Part shown: positions 14,001-26,000 of the stretch, piece after piece
Layout of the letters: each line of letters starts with the position of its first letter
How positions within the stretch are numbered: the stretch's first letter is position 1
Assembly: GCF_020536995.1 (NCBI RefSeq)
Contig: NC_068355.1
Span: 123,853,537-123,917,536 of the forward strand
Length of the DNA stretch: 64,000 nucleotides
Reading direction: 5' to 3'
Source: Dreissena polymorpha
Taxonomy: Eukaryota; Mollusca; Bivalvia; Myida; Dreissenidae
Notes under the pieces: generated by a model
Told to the model about the DNA's origin: nothing
Database searches by the model: none
The model's input: the letters and a program-made list of their open reading frames with translations, nothing else
Translations under genes and position numbers: made by a program

Positions 14001-17000
14001 GTTACTTTATTTATGAGGAACGCAAAATAATTTTTTTTCTCTAATGCTCGTGTGCTTTCCGTTTCGGACGTTTGAACATCGCCCCCGTCCCTTTAAAGAA
14101 CGCTTGTATGTCAGACGTTTATCAGACGAAATTCAGACTGGTTTAAAACTTTGTGGCTAAATTATTCTTTTAAAATCAATACTTACAGTGAATGCAGTCG
14201 GCTGGTTCCCTGTCAACATGGAGGCGCAAAGTTTACACCAAAAAGCTAATATTTACTGGGGACACAGTCTCGCATCACAACGCGCACCTCCTGTATGAAA
14301 TTTACAATAACATTTTCCGGTTCATTTTGACTTTCAGAATAGATATGCTTTAAGAAAATGATTTTATTTAATGAAAAATAGTCTTACTGGTCAGAAAATA
14401 CATATTTTAACATCAGCTTTTTTTCACTCGTCCTGTAGGACGAGAGCTTTAGGGAAAATCACTCGTCCTTTCAAGATTTCACTCGTCAATACGAGCGGAC
14501 GAGTGGAATTTTTGTCCCCTGGTACAGGTAGCACCTTTTCATCACATATTTATCATCATTATATTATCATCATCCCTATGACTGCTTTTGTAACAAAACA
14601 CAATCTTAATGCATGGAACATCTAGTACATGTATATCCATTACTGTTTATCCGAATACTTTACATGTCCGAAATATGTTCACTTAAGAATGCCTTACCTG
14701 TTTACTTTAATAATCAAAATTTTCCTTGTTGCTATCTGGTTTAACAAACCTTATCAAATGTTTGTTAAATCCAGTTAATGCTTTCTCCATTATTGAATCA
14801 CCATTACTTGTAATGTGAATCGCCAGCTTTGAATTGAACGCGGGTGTAATGTTACAATTCGTCCGCCATTTGCAATGTTGATGGTCATGACACATTCGGT
14901 ACCCCTCGCAGATTATCATAATCGGACTCGGGGTTACAATACACTAAATGATCGCTTCATGTAGGGCTGTACTCTCTAAAAAAATATCATAGTTGACAGG
15001 AAGGCATGTTTTACACTTTTTACCATTATTCGGGTGTTATCTTGCGGAGATAATGGTAGGGCATGAATAGGTGTTCACTACTGAATCCCTGAAATATGAT
15101 ACACTTGAAGACTATAGTAAACCATTGCACTAGAAAAGGTTACATTCCACTAAGAAACGGCCGAAAAAAAAAGTTGCAAAAACAGTCGATTTTGATTTGT
15201 GTCACGTTCTTTCTTGCATTGTACATGACATATCTTTTTTATTGCATAAATCGATTCCGCTTAGAATGGCCTTTAAGAAAAGGTATTGTTATGGGGGTCT
15301 CTATGTGCAAAATGTTGCATTTATTTTCGCTCAAAGTTGTCGCTTTTACATTGAATTATATAGGGAAACTATTTAGTGTATTATGACCTAAACGCAAAAC
15401 CAGGCCTAGTCACAAAGGAGCTGTATTTACAGAAAACCATCATTTTTTTAGTGAGATATGACGCGTTTTGGCAAATTTCACGGAATAAATGCGTTTGTTT
15501 CACGAATTTAAGGAGCATCGTGAGTTTTTAAGAAAGAAATACGTTTTCAGAGGAAAATAAGAAAAAAAAACGTACAAAAACTCGTCTTGAGCATCTCAAA
15601 TCGCAACAATTTGTGCTGAAAGAGCTCATGAACACGTTTTAATGGTTGTTTACTTATTTTTCTACATAGCTTGTAACAATATTCCAGTATTTTGACCGAT
15701 TGTAATTATTTAGGGTAATCGTTTTACGCCTGAACGCCCGTTATAAATCAAAGCTCCGAACGCGAAAGCCACGTGGCTTATCAGGCGTTATAATAAAATG
15801 CATTTTCAAGCATTTCTACGTGAAAGATCGGTCTGAAAATTGGCATGCACATAGAAAATAGGTTTATAAGTATCAAGAAGTGCTAATTTTTTGCGATGTT
15901 AACAGTAAACGTTGTCTTATAGGTTACAATACACTAAATGATCGCTTCATGTAGGGCTGTACTCTCTAAAAAAATATCATAGTTGACAGGAAGGCATGTT
16001 TTACACTTTTTACCATTATTCGGGTGTTATCTTGCGGAGATAATGGTAGGGCATGAATAGGTGTTCACTACTGAATCCCTGAAATATGATACACTTGAAG
16101 ACTATAGTAAACCATTGCACTAGAAAAGGTTACATTCCACTAAGAAACGGCCGAAAAAAAAAGTTGCAAAAACAGTCGATTTTGATTTGTGTCACGTTCT
16201 TTCTTGCATTGTACATGACATATCTTTTTTATTGCATAAATCGATTCCGCTTAGAATGGCCTTTAAGAAAAGGTATGGTTATGGGGGTCTCTATGTGCAA
16301 AATGTTGCATTTATTTTCGCTCAAAGTTGTCGCTTTTACATTGAATTATATAGGGAAACTATTTAGTGTATTATGACCTAAACGCAAAACCAGGCCTAGT
16401 CACAAAGGAGCTGTATTTACAGAAAACCATCATTTTTTTAGTGAGATATGACGCGTTTTGGCAAATTTCACGGAATAAATGCGTTTGTTTCACGAATTTA
16501 AGGAGCATCGTGAGTTTTTAAGAAAGAAATACGTTTTCAGAGGAAAATAAGAAAAAAAAAACGTACAAAAACTCGTCTTGAGCATCTCAAATCGCAACAA
16601 TTTGTGCTGAAAGAGCTCATGAACACGTTTTAATGGTTGTTTACTTATTTTTCTACATAGCTTGTAACAATATTCCAGTATTTTGACCGATTGTAATTAT
16701 TTAGGGTAATCGTTTTACGCCTGAACGCCCGTTATAAATCAAAGCTCCGAACGCGAAAGCCACGTGGCTTATCAGGCGTTATAATAAAATGCATTTTCAA
16801 GCATTTCTACGTGAAAGATCGGTCTGAAAATTGGCATGCACATAGAAAATAGGTTTATAAGTATCAAGAAGTGCTAATTTTTTGCGATGTTAACAGTAAA
16901 CGTTGTCTTATAGGTTACAATACACTAAATGATCGCTTCATGTAGGGCTGTACTCTCTAAAAAAATATCATAGTTGACAGGAAGGCATGTTTTACACTTT

Positions 17001-20000
17001 TTACCATTATTCGGGTGTTATCTTGCGGAGATAATGGTAGGGCATGAATAGGTGTTCACTACTGAATCCCTGAAATATGATACACTTGAAGACTATAGTA
17101 AACCATTGCACTAGAAAAGGTTACATTCCACTAAGAAACGGCCGAAAAAAAAAGTTGCAAAAACAGTCGATTTTGATTTGTGTCACGTTCTTTCTTGCAT
17201 TGTACATGACATATCTTTTTTATTGCATAAATCGATTCCGCTTAGAATGGCCTTTAAGAAAAGGTATGGTTATGGGGGTCTCTATGTGCAAAATGTTGCA
17301 TTTATTTTCGCTCAAAGTTGTCGCTTTTACATTGAATTATATAGGGAAACTATTTAGTGTATTATGACCTAAACGCAAAACCAGGCCTAGTCACAAAGGA
17401 GCTGTATTTACAGAAAACCATCATTTTTTTAGTGAGATATGACGCGTTTTGGCAAATTTCACGGAATAAATGCGTTTGTTTCACGAATTTAAGGAGCATC
17501 GTGAGTTTTTAAGAAAGAAATACGTTTTCAGAGGAAAATAAGAAAAAAAAACGTACAAAAACTCGTCTTGAGCATCTCAAATCGCAACAATTTGTGCTGA
17601 AAGAGCTCATGAACACGTTTTAATGGTTGTTTACTTATTTTTCTACATAGCTTGTAACAATATTCCAGTATTTTGACCGATTGTAATTATTTAGGGTAAT
17701 CGTTTTACGCCTGAACGCCCGTTATAAATCAAAGCTCCGAACGCGAAAGCCACGTGGCTTATCAGGCGTTATAATAAAATGCATTTTCAAGCATTTCTAC
17801 GTGAAAGATCGGTCTGAAAATTGGCATGCACATAGAAAATAGGTTTATAAGTATCAAGAAGTGCTAATTTTTTGCGATGTTAACAGTAAACGTTGTCTTA
17901 TAGGTTACAATACACTAAATGATCGCTTCATGTAGGGCTGTACTCTCTAAAAAAATATCATAGTTGACAGGAAGGCATGTTTTACACTTTTTACCATTAT
18001 TCGGGTGTTATCTTGCGGAGATAATGGTAGGGCATGAATAGGTGTTCACTACTGAATCCCTGAAATATGATACACTTGAAGACTATAGTAAACCATTGCA
18101 CTAGAAAAGGTTACATTCCACTAAGAAACGGCCGAAAAAAAAAGTTGCAAAAACAGTCGATTTTGATTTGTGTCACGTTCTTTCTTGCATTGTACATGAC
18201 ATATCTTTTTTATTGCATAAATCGATTCCGCTTAGAATGGCCTTTAAGAAAAGGTATGGTTATGGGGGTCTCTATGTGCAAAATGTTGCATTTATTTTCG
18301 CTCAAAGTTGTCGCTTTTACATTGAATTATATAGGGAAACTATTTAGTGTATTATGACCTAAACGCAAAACCAGGCCTAGTCACAAAGGAGCTGTATTTA
18401 CAGAAAACCATCATTTTTTTAGTGAGATATGACGCGTTTTGGCAAATTTCACGGAATAAATGCGTTTGTTTCACGAATTTAAGGAGCATCGTGAGTTTTT
18501 AAGAAAGAAATACGTTTTCAGAGGAAAATAAGAAAAAAAAACGTACAAAAACTCGTCTTGAGCATCTCAAATCGCAACAATTTGTGCTGAAAGAGCCCAT
18601 GAACACGTTTTAATGGTTGTTTACTTATTTTTCTACATAGCTTGTAACAATATTCCAGTATTTTGACCGATTGTAATTATTTAGGGTAATCGTTTTACGC
18701 CTGAACGCCCGTTATAAATCAAAGCTCCGAACGCGAAAGCCACGTGGCTTATCAGGCGTTATAATAAAATGCATTTTCAAGCATTTCTACGTGAAAGATC
18801 GGTCTGAAAATTGGCATGCACATAGAAAATAGGTTTATAAGTATCAAGAAGTGCTAATTTTTTGCGATGTTAACAGTAAACGTTGTCTTATAGGTTACAA
18901 TACACTAAATGATCGCTTCATGTAGGGCTGTACTCTCTAAAAAAATATCATAGTTGACAGGAAGGCATGTTTTACACTTTTTACCATTATTCGGGTGTTA
19001 TCTTGCGGAGATAATGGTAGGGCATGAATAGGTGTTCACTACTGAATCCCTGAAATATGATACACTTGAAGACTATAGTAAACCATTGCACTAGAAAAGG
19101 TTACATTCCACTAAGAAACGGCCGAAAAAAAAAGTTGCAAAAACAGTCGATTTTGATTTGTGTCACGTTCTTTCTTGCATTGTACATGACATATCTTTTT
19201 TATTGCATAAATCGATTCCGCTTAGAATGGCCTTTAAGAAAAGGTATGGTTATGGGGGTCTCTATGTGCAAAATGTTGCATTTATTTTCGCTCAAAGTTG
19301 TCGCTTTTACATTGAATTATATAGGGAAACTATTTAGTGTATTATGACCTAAACGCAAAACCAGGCCTAGTCACAAAGGAGCTGTATTTACAGAAAACCA
19401 TCATTTTTTTAGTGAGATATGACGCGTTTTGGCAAATTTCACGGAATAAATGCGTTTGTTTCACGAATTTAAGGAGCATCGTGAGTTTTTAAGAAAGAAA
19501 TACGTTTTCAGAGGAAAATAAGAAAAAAAAACGTACAAAAACTCGTCTTGAGCATCTCAAATCGCAACAATTTGTGCTGAAAGAGCTCATGAACACGTTT
19601 TAATGGTTGTTTACTTATTTTTCTACATAGCTTGTAACAATATTCCAGTATTTTGACCGATTGTAATTATTTAGGGTAATCGTTTTACGCCTGAACGCCC
19701 GTTATAAATCAAAGCTCCGAACGCGAAAGCCACGTGGCTTATCAGGCGTTATAATAAAATGCATTTTCAAGCATTTCTACGTGAAAGATCGGTCTGAAAA
19801 TTGGCATGCACATAGAAAATAGGTTTATAAGTATCAAGAAGTGCTAATTTTTTGCGATGTTAACAGTAAACGTTGTCTTATAGGTTACAATACACTAAAT
19901 GATCGCTTCATGTAGGGCTGTACTCTCTAAAAAAATATCATAGTTGACAGGAAGGCATGTTTTACACTTTTTACCATTATTCGGGTGTTATCTTGCGGAG

Positions 20001-23000
20001 ATAATGGTAGGGCATGAATAGGTGTTCACTACTGAATCCCTGAAATATGATACACTTGAAGACTATAGTAAACCATTGCACTAGAAAAGGTTACATTCCA
20101 CTAAGAAACGGCCGAAAAAAAAAGTTGCAAAAACAGTCGATTTTGATTTGTGTCACGTTCTTTCTTGCATTGTACATGACATATCTTTTTTATTGCATAA
20201 ATCGATTCCGCTTAGAATGGCCTTTAAGAAAAGGTATGGTTATGGGGGTCTCTATGTGCAAAATGTTGCATTTATTTTCGCTCAAAGTTGTCGCTTTTAC
20301 ATTGAATTATATAGGGAAACTATTTAGTGTATTATGACCTAAACGCAAAACCAGGCCTAGTCACAAAGGAGCTGTATTTACAGAAAACCATCATTTTTTT
20401 AGTGAGATATGACGCGTTTTGGCAAATTTCACGGAATAAATGCGTTTGTTTCACGAATTTAAGGAGCATCGTGAGTTTTTAAGAAAGAAATACGTTTTCA
20501 GAGGAAAATAAGAAAAAAAAACGTACAAAAACTCGTCTTGAGCATCTCAAATCGCAACAATTTGTGCTGAAAGAGCTCATGAACACGTTTTAATGGTTGT
20601 TTACTTATTTTTCTACATAGCTTGTAACAATATTCCAGTATTTTGACCGATTGTAATTATTTAGGGTAATCGTTTTACGCCTGAACGCCCGTTATAAATC
20701 AAAGCTCCGAACGCGAAAGCCACGTGGCTTATCAGGCGTTATAATAAAATGCATTTTCAAGCATTTCTACGTGAAAGATCGGTCTGAAAATTGGCATGCA
20801 CATAGAAAATAGGTTTATAAGTATCAAGAAGTGCTAATTTTTTGCGATGTTAACAGTAAACGTTGTCTTATAGGTTACAATACACTAAATGATCGCTTCA
20901 TGTAGGGCTGTACTCTCTAAAAAAATATCATAGTTGACAGGAAGGCATGTTTTACACTTTTTACCATTATTCGGGTGTTATCTTGCGGAGATAATGGTAG
21001 GGCATGAATAGGTGTTCACTACTGAATCCCTGAAATATGATACACTTGAAGACTATAGTAAACCATTGCACTAGAAAAGGTTACATTCCACTAAGAAACG
21101 GCCGAAAAAAAAAGTTGCAAAAACAGTCGATTTTGATTTGTGTCACGTTCTTTCTTGCATTGTACATGACATATCTTTTTTATTGCATAAATCGATTCCG
21201 CTTAGAATGGCCTTTAAGAAAAGGTATGGTTATGGGGGTCTCTATGTGCAAAATGTTGCATTTATTTTCGCTCAAAGTTGTCGCTTTTACATTGAATTAT
21301 ATAGGGAAACTATTTAGTGTATTATGACCTAAACGCAAAACCAGGCCTAGTCACAAAGGAGCTGTATTTACAGAAAACCATCATTTTTTTAGTGAGATAT
21401 GACGCGTTTTGGCAAATTTCACGGAATAAATGCGTTTGTTTCACGAATTTAAGGAGCATCGTGAGTTTTTAAGAAAGAAATACGTTTTCAGAGGAAAATA
21501 AGAAAAAAAAACGTACAAAAACTCGTCTTGAGCATCTCAAATCGCAACAATTTGTGCTGAAAGAGCCCATGAACACGTTTTAATGGTTGTTTACTTATTT
21601 TTCTACATAGCTTGTAACAATATTCCAGTATTTTGACCGATTGTAATTATTTAGGGTAATCGTTTTACGCCTGAACGCCCGTTATAAATCAAAGCTCCGA
21701 ACGCGAAAGCCACGTGGCTTATCAGGCGTTATAATAAAATGCATTTTCAAGCATTTCTACGTGAAAGATCGGTCTGAAAATTGGCATGCACATAGAAAAT
21801 AGGTTTATAAGTATCAAGAAGTGCTAATTTTTTGCGATGTTAACAGTAAACGTTGTCTTATAGGTTACAATACACTAAATGATCGCTTCATGTAGGGCTG
21901 TACTCTCTAAAAAAATATCATAGTTGACAGGAAGGCATGTTTTACACTTTTTACCATTATTCGGGTGTTATCTTGCGGAGATAATGGTAGGGCATGAATA
22001 GGTGTTCACTACTGAATCCCTGAAATATGATACACTTGAAGACTATAGTAAACCATTGCACTAGAAAAGGTTACATTCCACTAAGAAACGGCCGAAAAAA
22101 AAAGTTGCAAAAACAGTCGATTTTGATTTGTGTCACGTTCTTTCTTGCATTGTACATGACATATCTTTTTTATTGCATAAATCGATTCCGCTTAGAATGG
22201 CCTTTAAGAAAAGGTATGGTTATGGGGGTCTCTATGTGCAAAATGTTGCATTTATTTTCGCTCAAAGTTGTCGCTTTTACATTGAATTATATAGGGAAAC
22301 TATTTAGTGTATTATGACCTCGGGAGAAATACGGGTTGAAAGTAGTCCGCCCTCGTGATACCATTCTAAGAATGTTACAACAACAAAAACAATAACAACG
22401 ATGGCGTCCATAATTCCTGTAGAGTTTGTACTTGCTCTGGCTTCAGAGCATAGAAAATCCCCATTTTCATCTTTGCAAAATGTAAACAACTCGCAAAACC
22501 GGCCATGTTTGTTTTCACTATGTAATTTTGATTCGCGTAGGCCCGCGTAGGTAGACCGCAATACCGCTTCCGAAATGTGTATTCATACTATCTCCTTCGA
22601 GGTACTTATCCGATGTTTGACGGAAAGGGCCGAGAATGTGCGATTGGGTCATGACATAGCAATTAAATTCTACTAGGATAATTTATATCTAATCGAGGAA
22701 ATGTGTTTTCTCAATACTTATGTGTAGTATTATGACTTATAGTATAAAAAATGAACTGTGATTCCAGTTTATATAAGATGGGTGTTACTCGTAATTTTCG
22801 GTGGATTAACAAACTGACAAAACTCGCTGGACTTTATAGTGGATCTACGCAATTTATAGACCTTTGATCAAGTTTGTTTTTCTTGAATTATTTTGGCCGG
22901 CTTTCTTTAACCGTGCTGTCTGCCAAAAACCTGCAATTATCGGATGGTCAATCAATTGACCAGTCGCCAAATTATCGATCGCTCCGCCCACATAGTCACG

Positions 23001-26000
23001 TGGTCTAGTGATTAGAAAACTCCGACAAGCAGATCGCAATTATAGCGGATTACGTGAGGGAAATTCTATATTTGTAATGATGTATTATGCTCTTTTCTAT
23101 AATATAAATTATTAAAGCCGCACACTAAACTAAACTGCTTTGTAAAACGTTAATACAATCATAAAAACTTTAGAGAGAAATGGCGTAATCAAAATAAATG
23201 AGTTAACGGCAGATTGACTATCAGAAACGTTTCTTATACATATTATATAGGGAGTTGATGAAAAATCCGTTGTAAAAATGAGCATTTATTTCATATTGAT
23301 TTTGAACTTGTATTCAACCGTCTGACAGTGAACCCGGTGGCTATTCATATATAATTTTGAAAATATTTTTATTAAATGCAAATGACATATCCATATCATG
23401 ATGGGTTTTTTGTTTATTAAAAATGTTTAGATCTTTGTTTTATTGTGTTATTTTTAAAAAGACACCGATTTTTTATAAATTAAATTTTGATTGTAACCAT
23501 AATTTAATACAGGCCTAATTTCGTGGTTTCATTAACAGATAGTCTAATATGCATTTTATTTCATTTATGTTTAATGCGAACCTGTTACATTTCACTATCA
23601 AAAAATGAAATGTTGGTATTACGGTGAGATTAATACGCACGTGTGGCAATTATATTATGTTGCGAAAACTGCTTAATAATATTGTGCATCAAACGGTATA
23701 ACACGTTTTATAGAACACACACCTGGTGTGGTTAAACTATTTATTGTGTTTGTTTTCTCATTACTCGTTCATATGCTCAAGAAATAAAGATAAAATAATA
23801 ACCTTTTATAAAGTATGTATAGCACCTACAATTTTGAATAATGATCGAACAGTAATGATCATGCATTTGATATAAAATCTGTGTAAACTCTTAAAAATTA
23901 CGTCCATTCCATATGTACAACGCGCTTTGTTTGTCGGACAAAATGGCGGCGAGATAAGCGTTGCTGAGGGGTGTGTGAAAAATCGATATCTGATTGGCTG
24001 ATCGACAAAATGTGGGCGGAGTTGGCGACTGGTCAATTATAACGTAATCAGTAGACAACATGCGGCACGCGCGAAGAGGCACGAGTGTGTTGTTATAGCA
24101 ACCATTATTAAGGGACTTCTTTGTCACGGTCAATTAACGATCCGTGCGGGGGGTTAATTGTGTCACCATTAGATAAACAACAAACAATAAACTTGCTTAT
24201 CGCCTGCGGGCGGTAGCACGCCTTAGCAAAAATAATCGGGCGGCTTGATTTTCGCTTTTCCGGTCTTGTTTACTAAAAAAATCGGGCGACTTTATCTTCG
24301 CTTTTCTGGGCTTGTAGGGCGAAATCACGGGCGTAAGAGCGAAATTATCGCTCATAGTCGCCCGTAGGGTAGTCCCTGAATTGGTGAAACATGAACTTGG
24401 TGGTGTCTTTTTAGAGAGGTAACTTCAGTGCTTCCTTAGTGGGCAATCACAAAATCAATACCACCATGGCTGCTGTCATATTAAAAAATATATGATGAAC
24501 TTCTTTTTTAATATAATGTACATTGATTGTTTTTAAAGCTTGAGTGGATTTAGTAATAAAATGCATCCGGTATAACATATTAATTATTCACCTAAAAAGC
24601 ATGTATGCTCCTCGCCCTTTGCGAAAATGGCTGCATAAAGAAGTCCCACTTTTCATTTGTATTTGCAAAGTTTTTGTCTCTGCCATGACATTGAAATATA
24701 TTTAATGAATTTGAAATGTCCACCATCACTGTCTCCACAAAAGTCAGTTGGACCTCAGACAATACAACTAAAAATGTAAAATGTCCAGTATGTTTTAGTT
24801 GAATACTGGCCTTCATACACGGTGACAGGCCGGTTTAAGTTTTAAAAATAAGACATTTTCCCCAGTAATGGATTTATTACCTTTGCTGAGACTGCCATCA
24901 TGAGACAACATGTCACGTGTAAAACTGGTCTTCTTTCCTCAAAGGTTAATGTCAAAGTTAGAGCTCGAAGGTCAAATGTGGGAATAAAAAAGCTTGCAAA
25001 TTCCAGTCTCAGTCATATACAGATGTATTTTGAAATGTGTTGGCACAAATGTTAACAATCATAAGACACCATTTCAAGTGTATACACGTCACCAAACCTT
25101 TAAGGTCAAGGTCAAACTTCAAAATTTGGTCATAAATAGCTTGAAATTTTCTGTCTCAACCACAACATTGCCATGCCATATCTTTGTGGATTTTAAAATT
25201 ACTGTGCACAAATCCAATCTATCTGAAGGTGAGATAAAACAACTGTGGTTTTGTCATTCATCATGCAAATTAAAAAGAACAACCACGAGGAAATTGAGTG
25301 TTGCTTGTACCAACGGTCTCATTACCTTGAAAGTCAACTTCACAGTTAGACGTCAAAAGTCACATACACTTAGACGTCAAAAGTCACATTTTGCCTCAAA
25401 CAGCTTGTTTGTAAACAAATGTTGTTTTGAGACAAACATGGAATGTGAGAGCATCTGTGTCTTATGTTTTGTTCTTTCCATATCACACAGGCTAATCAGG
25501 TACAACACTTTCCACTTTTATGACATTTTCGTTTAAATGAAGTCTTTTCTTAGCAAAAATCCAATTAAGGCGGAAAGTGTTGTCCCTGATTAGCCTGTGC
25601 GGACTGCACAGGCTAATTTGGGACGACACTTTACGCACATGCATTATGCTCAGTTTTCTCAGAACCCGACTCATATGGTATAACCTAGAAAATGTGCTTT
25701 TGTGTTGCAGGCTAAAGAACGCAGAATGGAACTCATGAAGCATCGAGCTTTGCTGTCTTACAAAGAACTCAAGGCAAAAAGACAGAAGAAAATCAAAAGT
25801 AAAAGGTACGTGAAAATAATACTCAGGGTTAAACACTAACATTTTGACAACCCTTGTTCTTTCAATACTTTTAAGCCAAAGGACATGAAAAGAAAAATAG
25901 TCAATGGCCCCTAATATCTATCCCTATTATATTATATTCTGATTTTTGTCTTTTCATTTGATGGTGGAATTTATGAGAATATACTTAATTCAATGTATGC

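Larger units (their letters stand above)
13533..24379. mobile_element. possible large element bounded by 15-bp inverted repeats (tentative)
   Basis: TCAGGGACTACCCTA at 13533-13547 is exactly inverted at 24365-24379, and both ends are followed inside by a hairpin (GGAGAAGTGACTTCTCC at the left; GAGCGAAATTATCGCTC at the right). The interval encloses the hAT-like element at 13771 and the whole 990-bp array. No target duplication is visible, and one 15-bp inverted match is not far from chance in 64 kb, so this is only a candidate. Confidence 0.25.

Noticed and set aside
14707-14919. 70-codon minus-strand frame just left of the satellite, containing MEKALTGFNKHLIRFV
   Set aside because: The composition looks somewhat protein-like, but no family was recognised and no supporting exon was found; left as unproven.
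13533-24379. Treating the 10.8-kb interval as a confirmed transposon
   Set aside because: No target duplication and only a 15-bp inverted match; kept as a candidate with low confidence.
24994-25536. 180-codon open frame on the plus strand
   Set aside because: It runs through diverged AAGGTCA-type repeat and into the 247-bp palindromic repeat; there is no domain-like pattern and no splice context.
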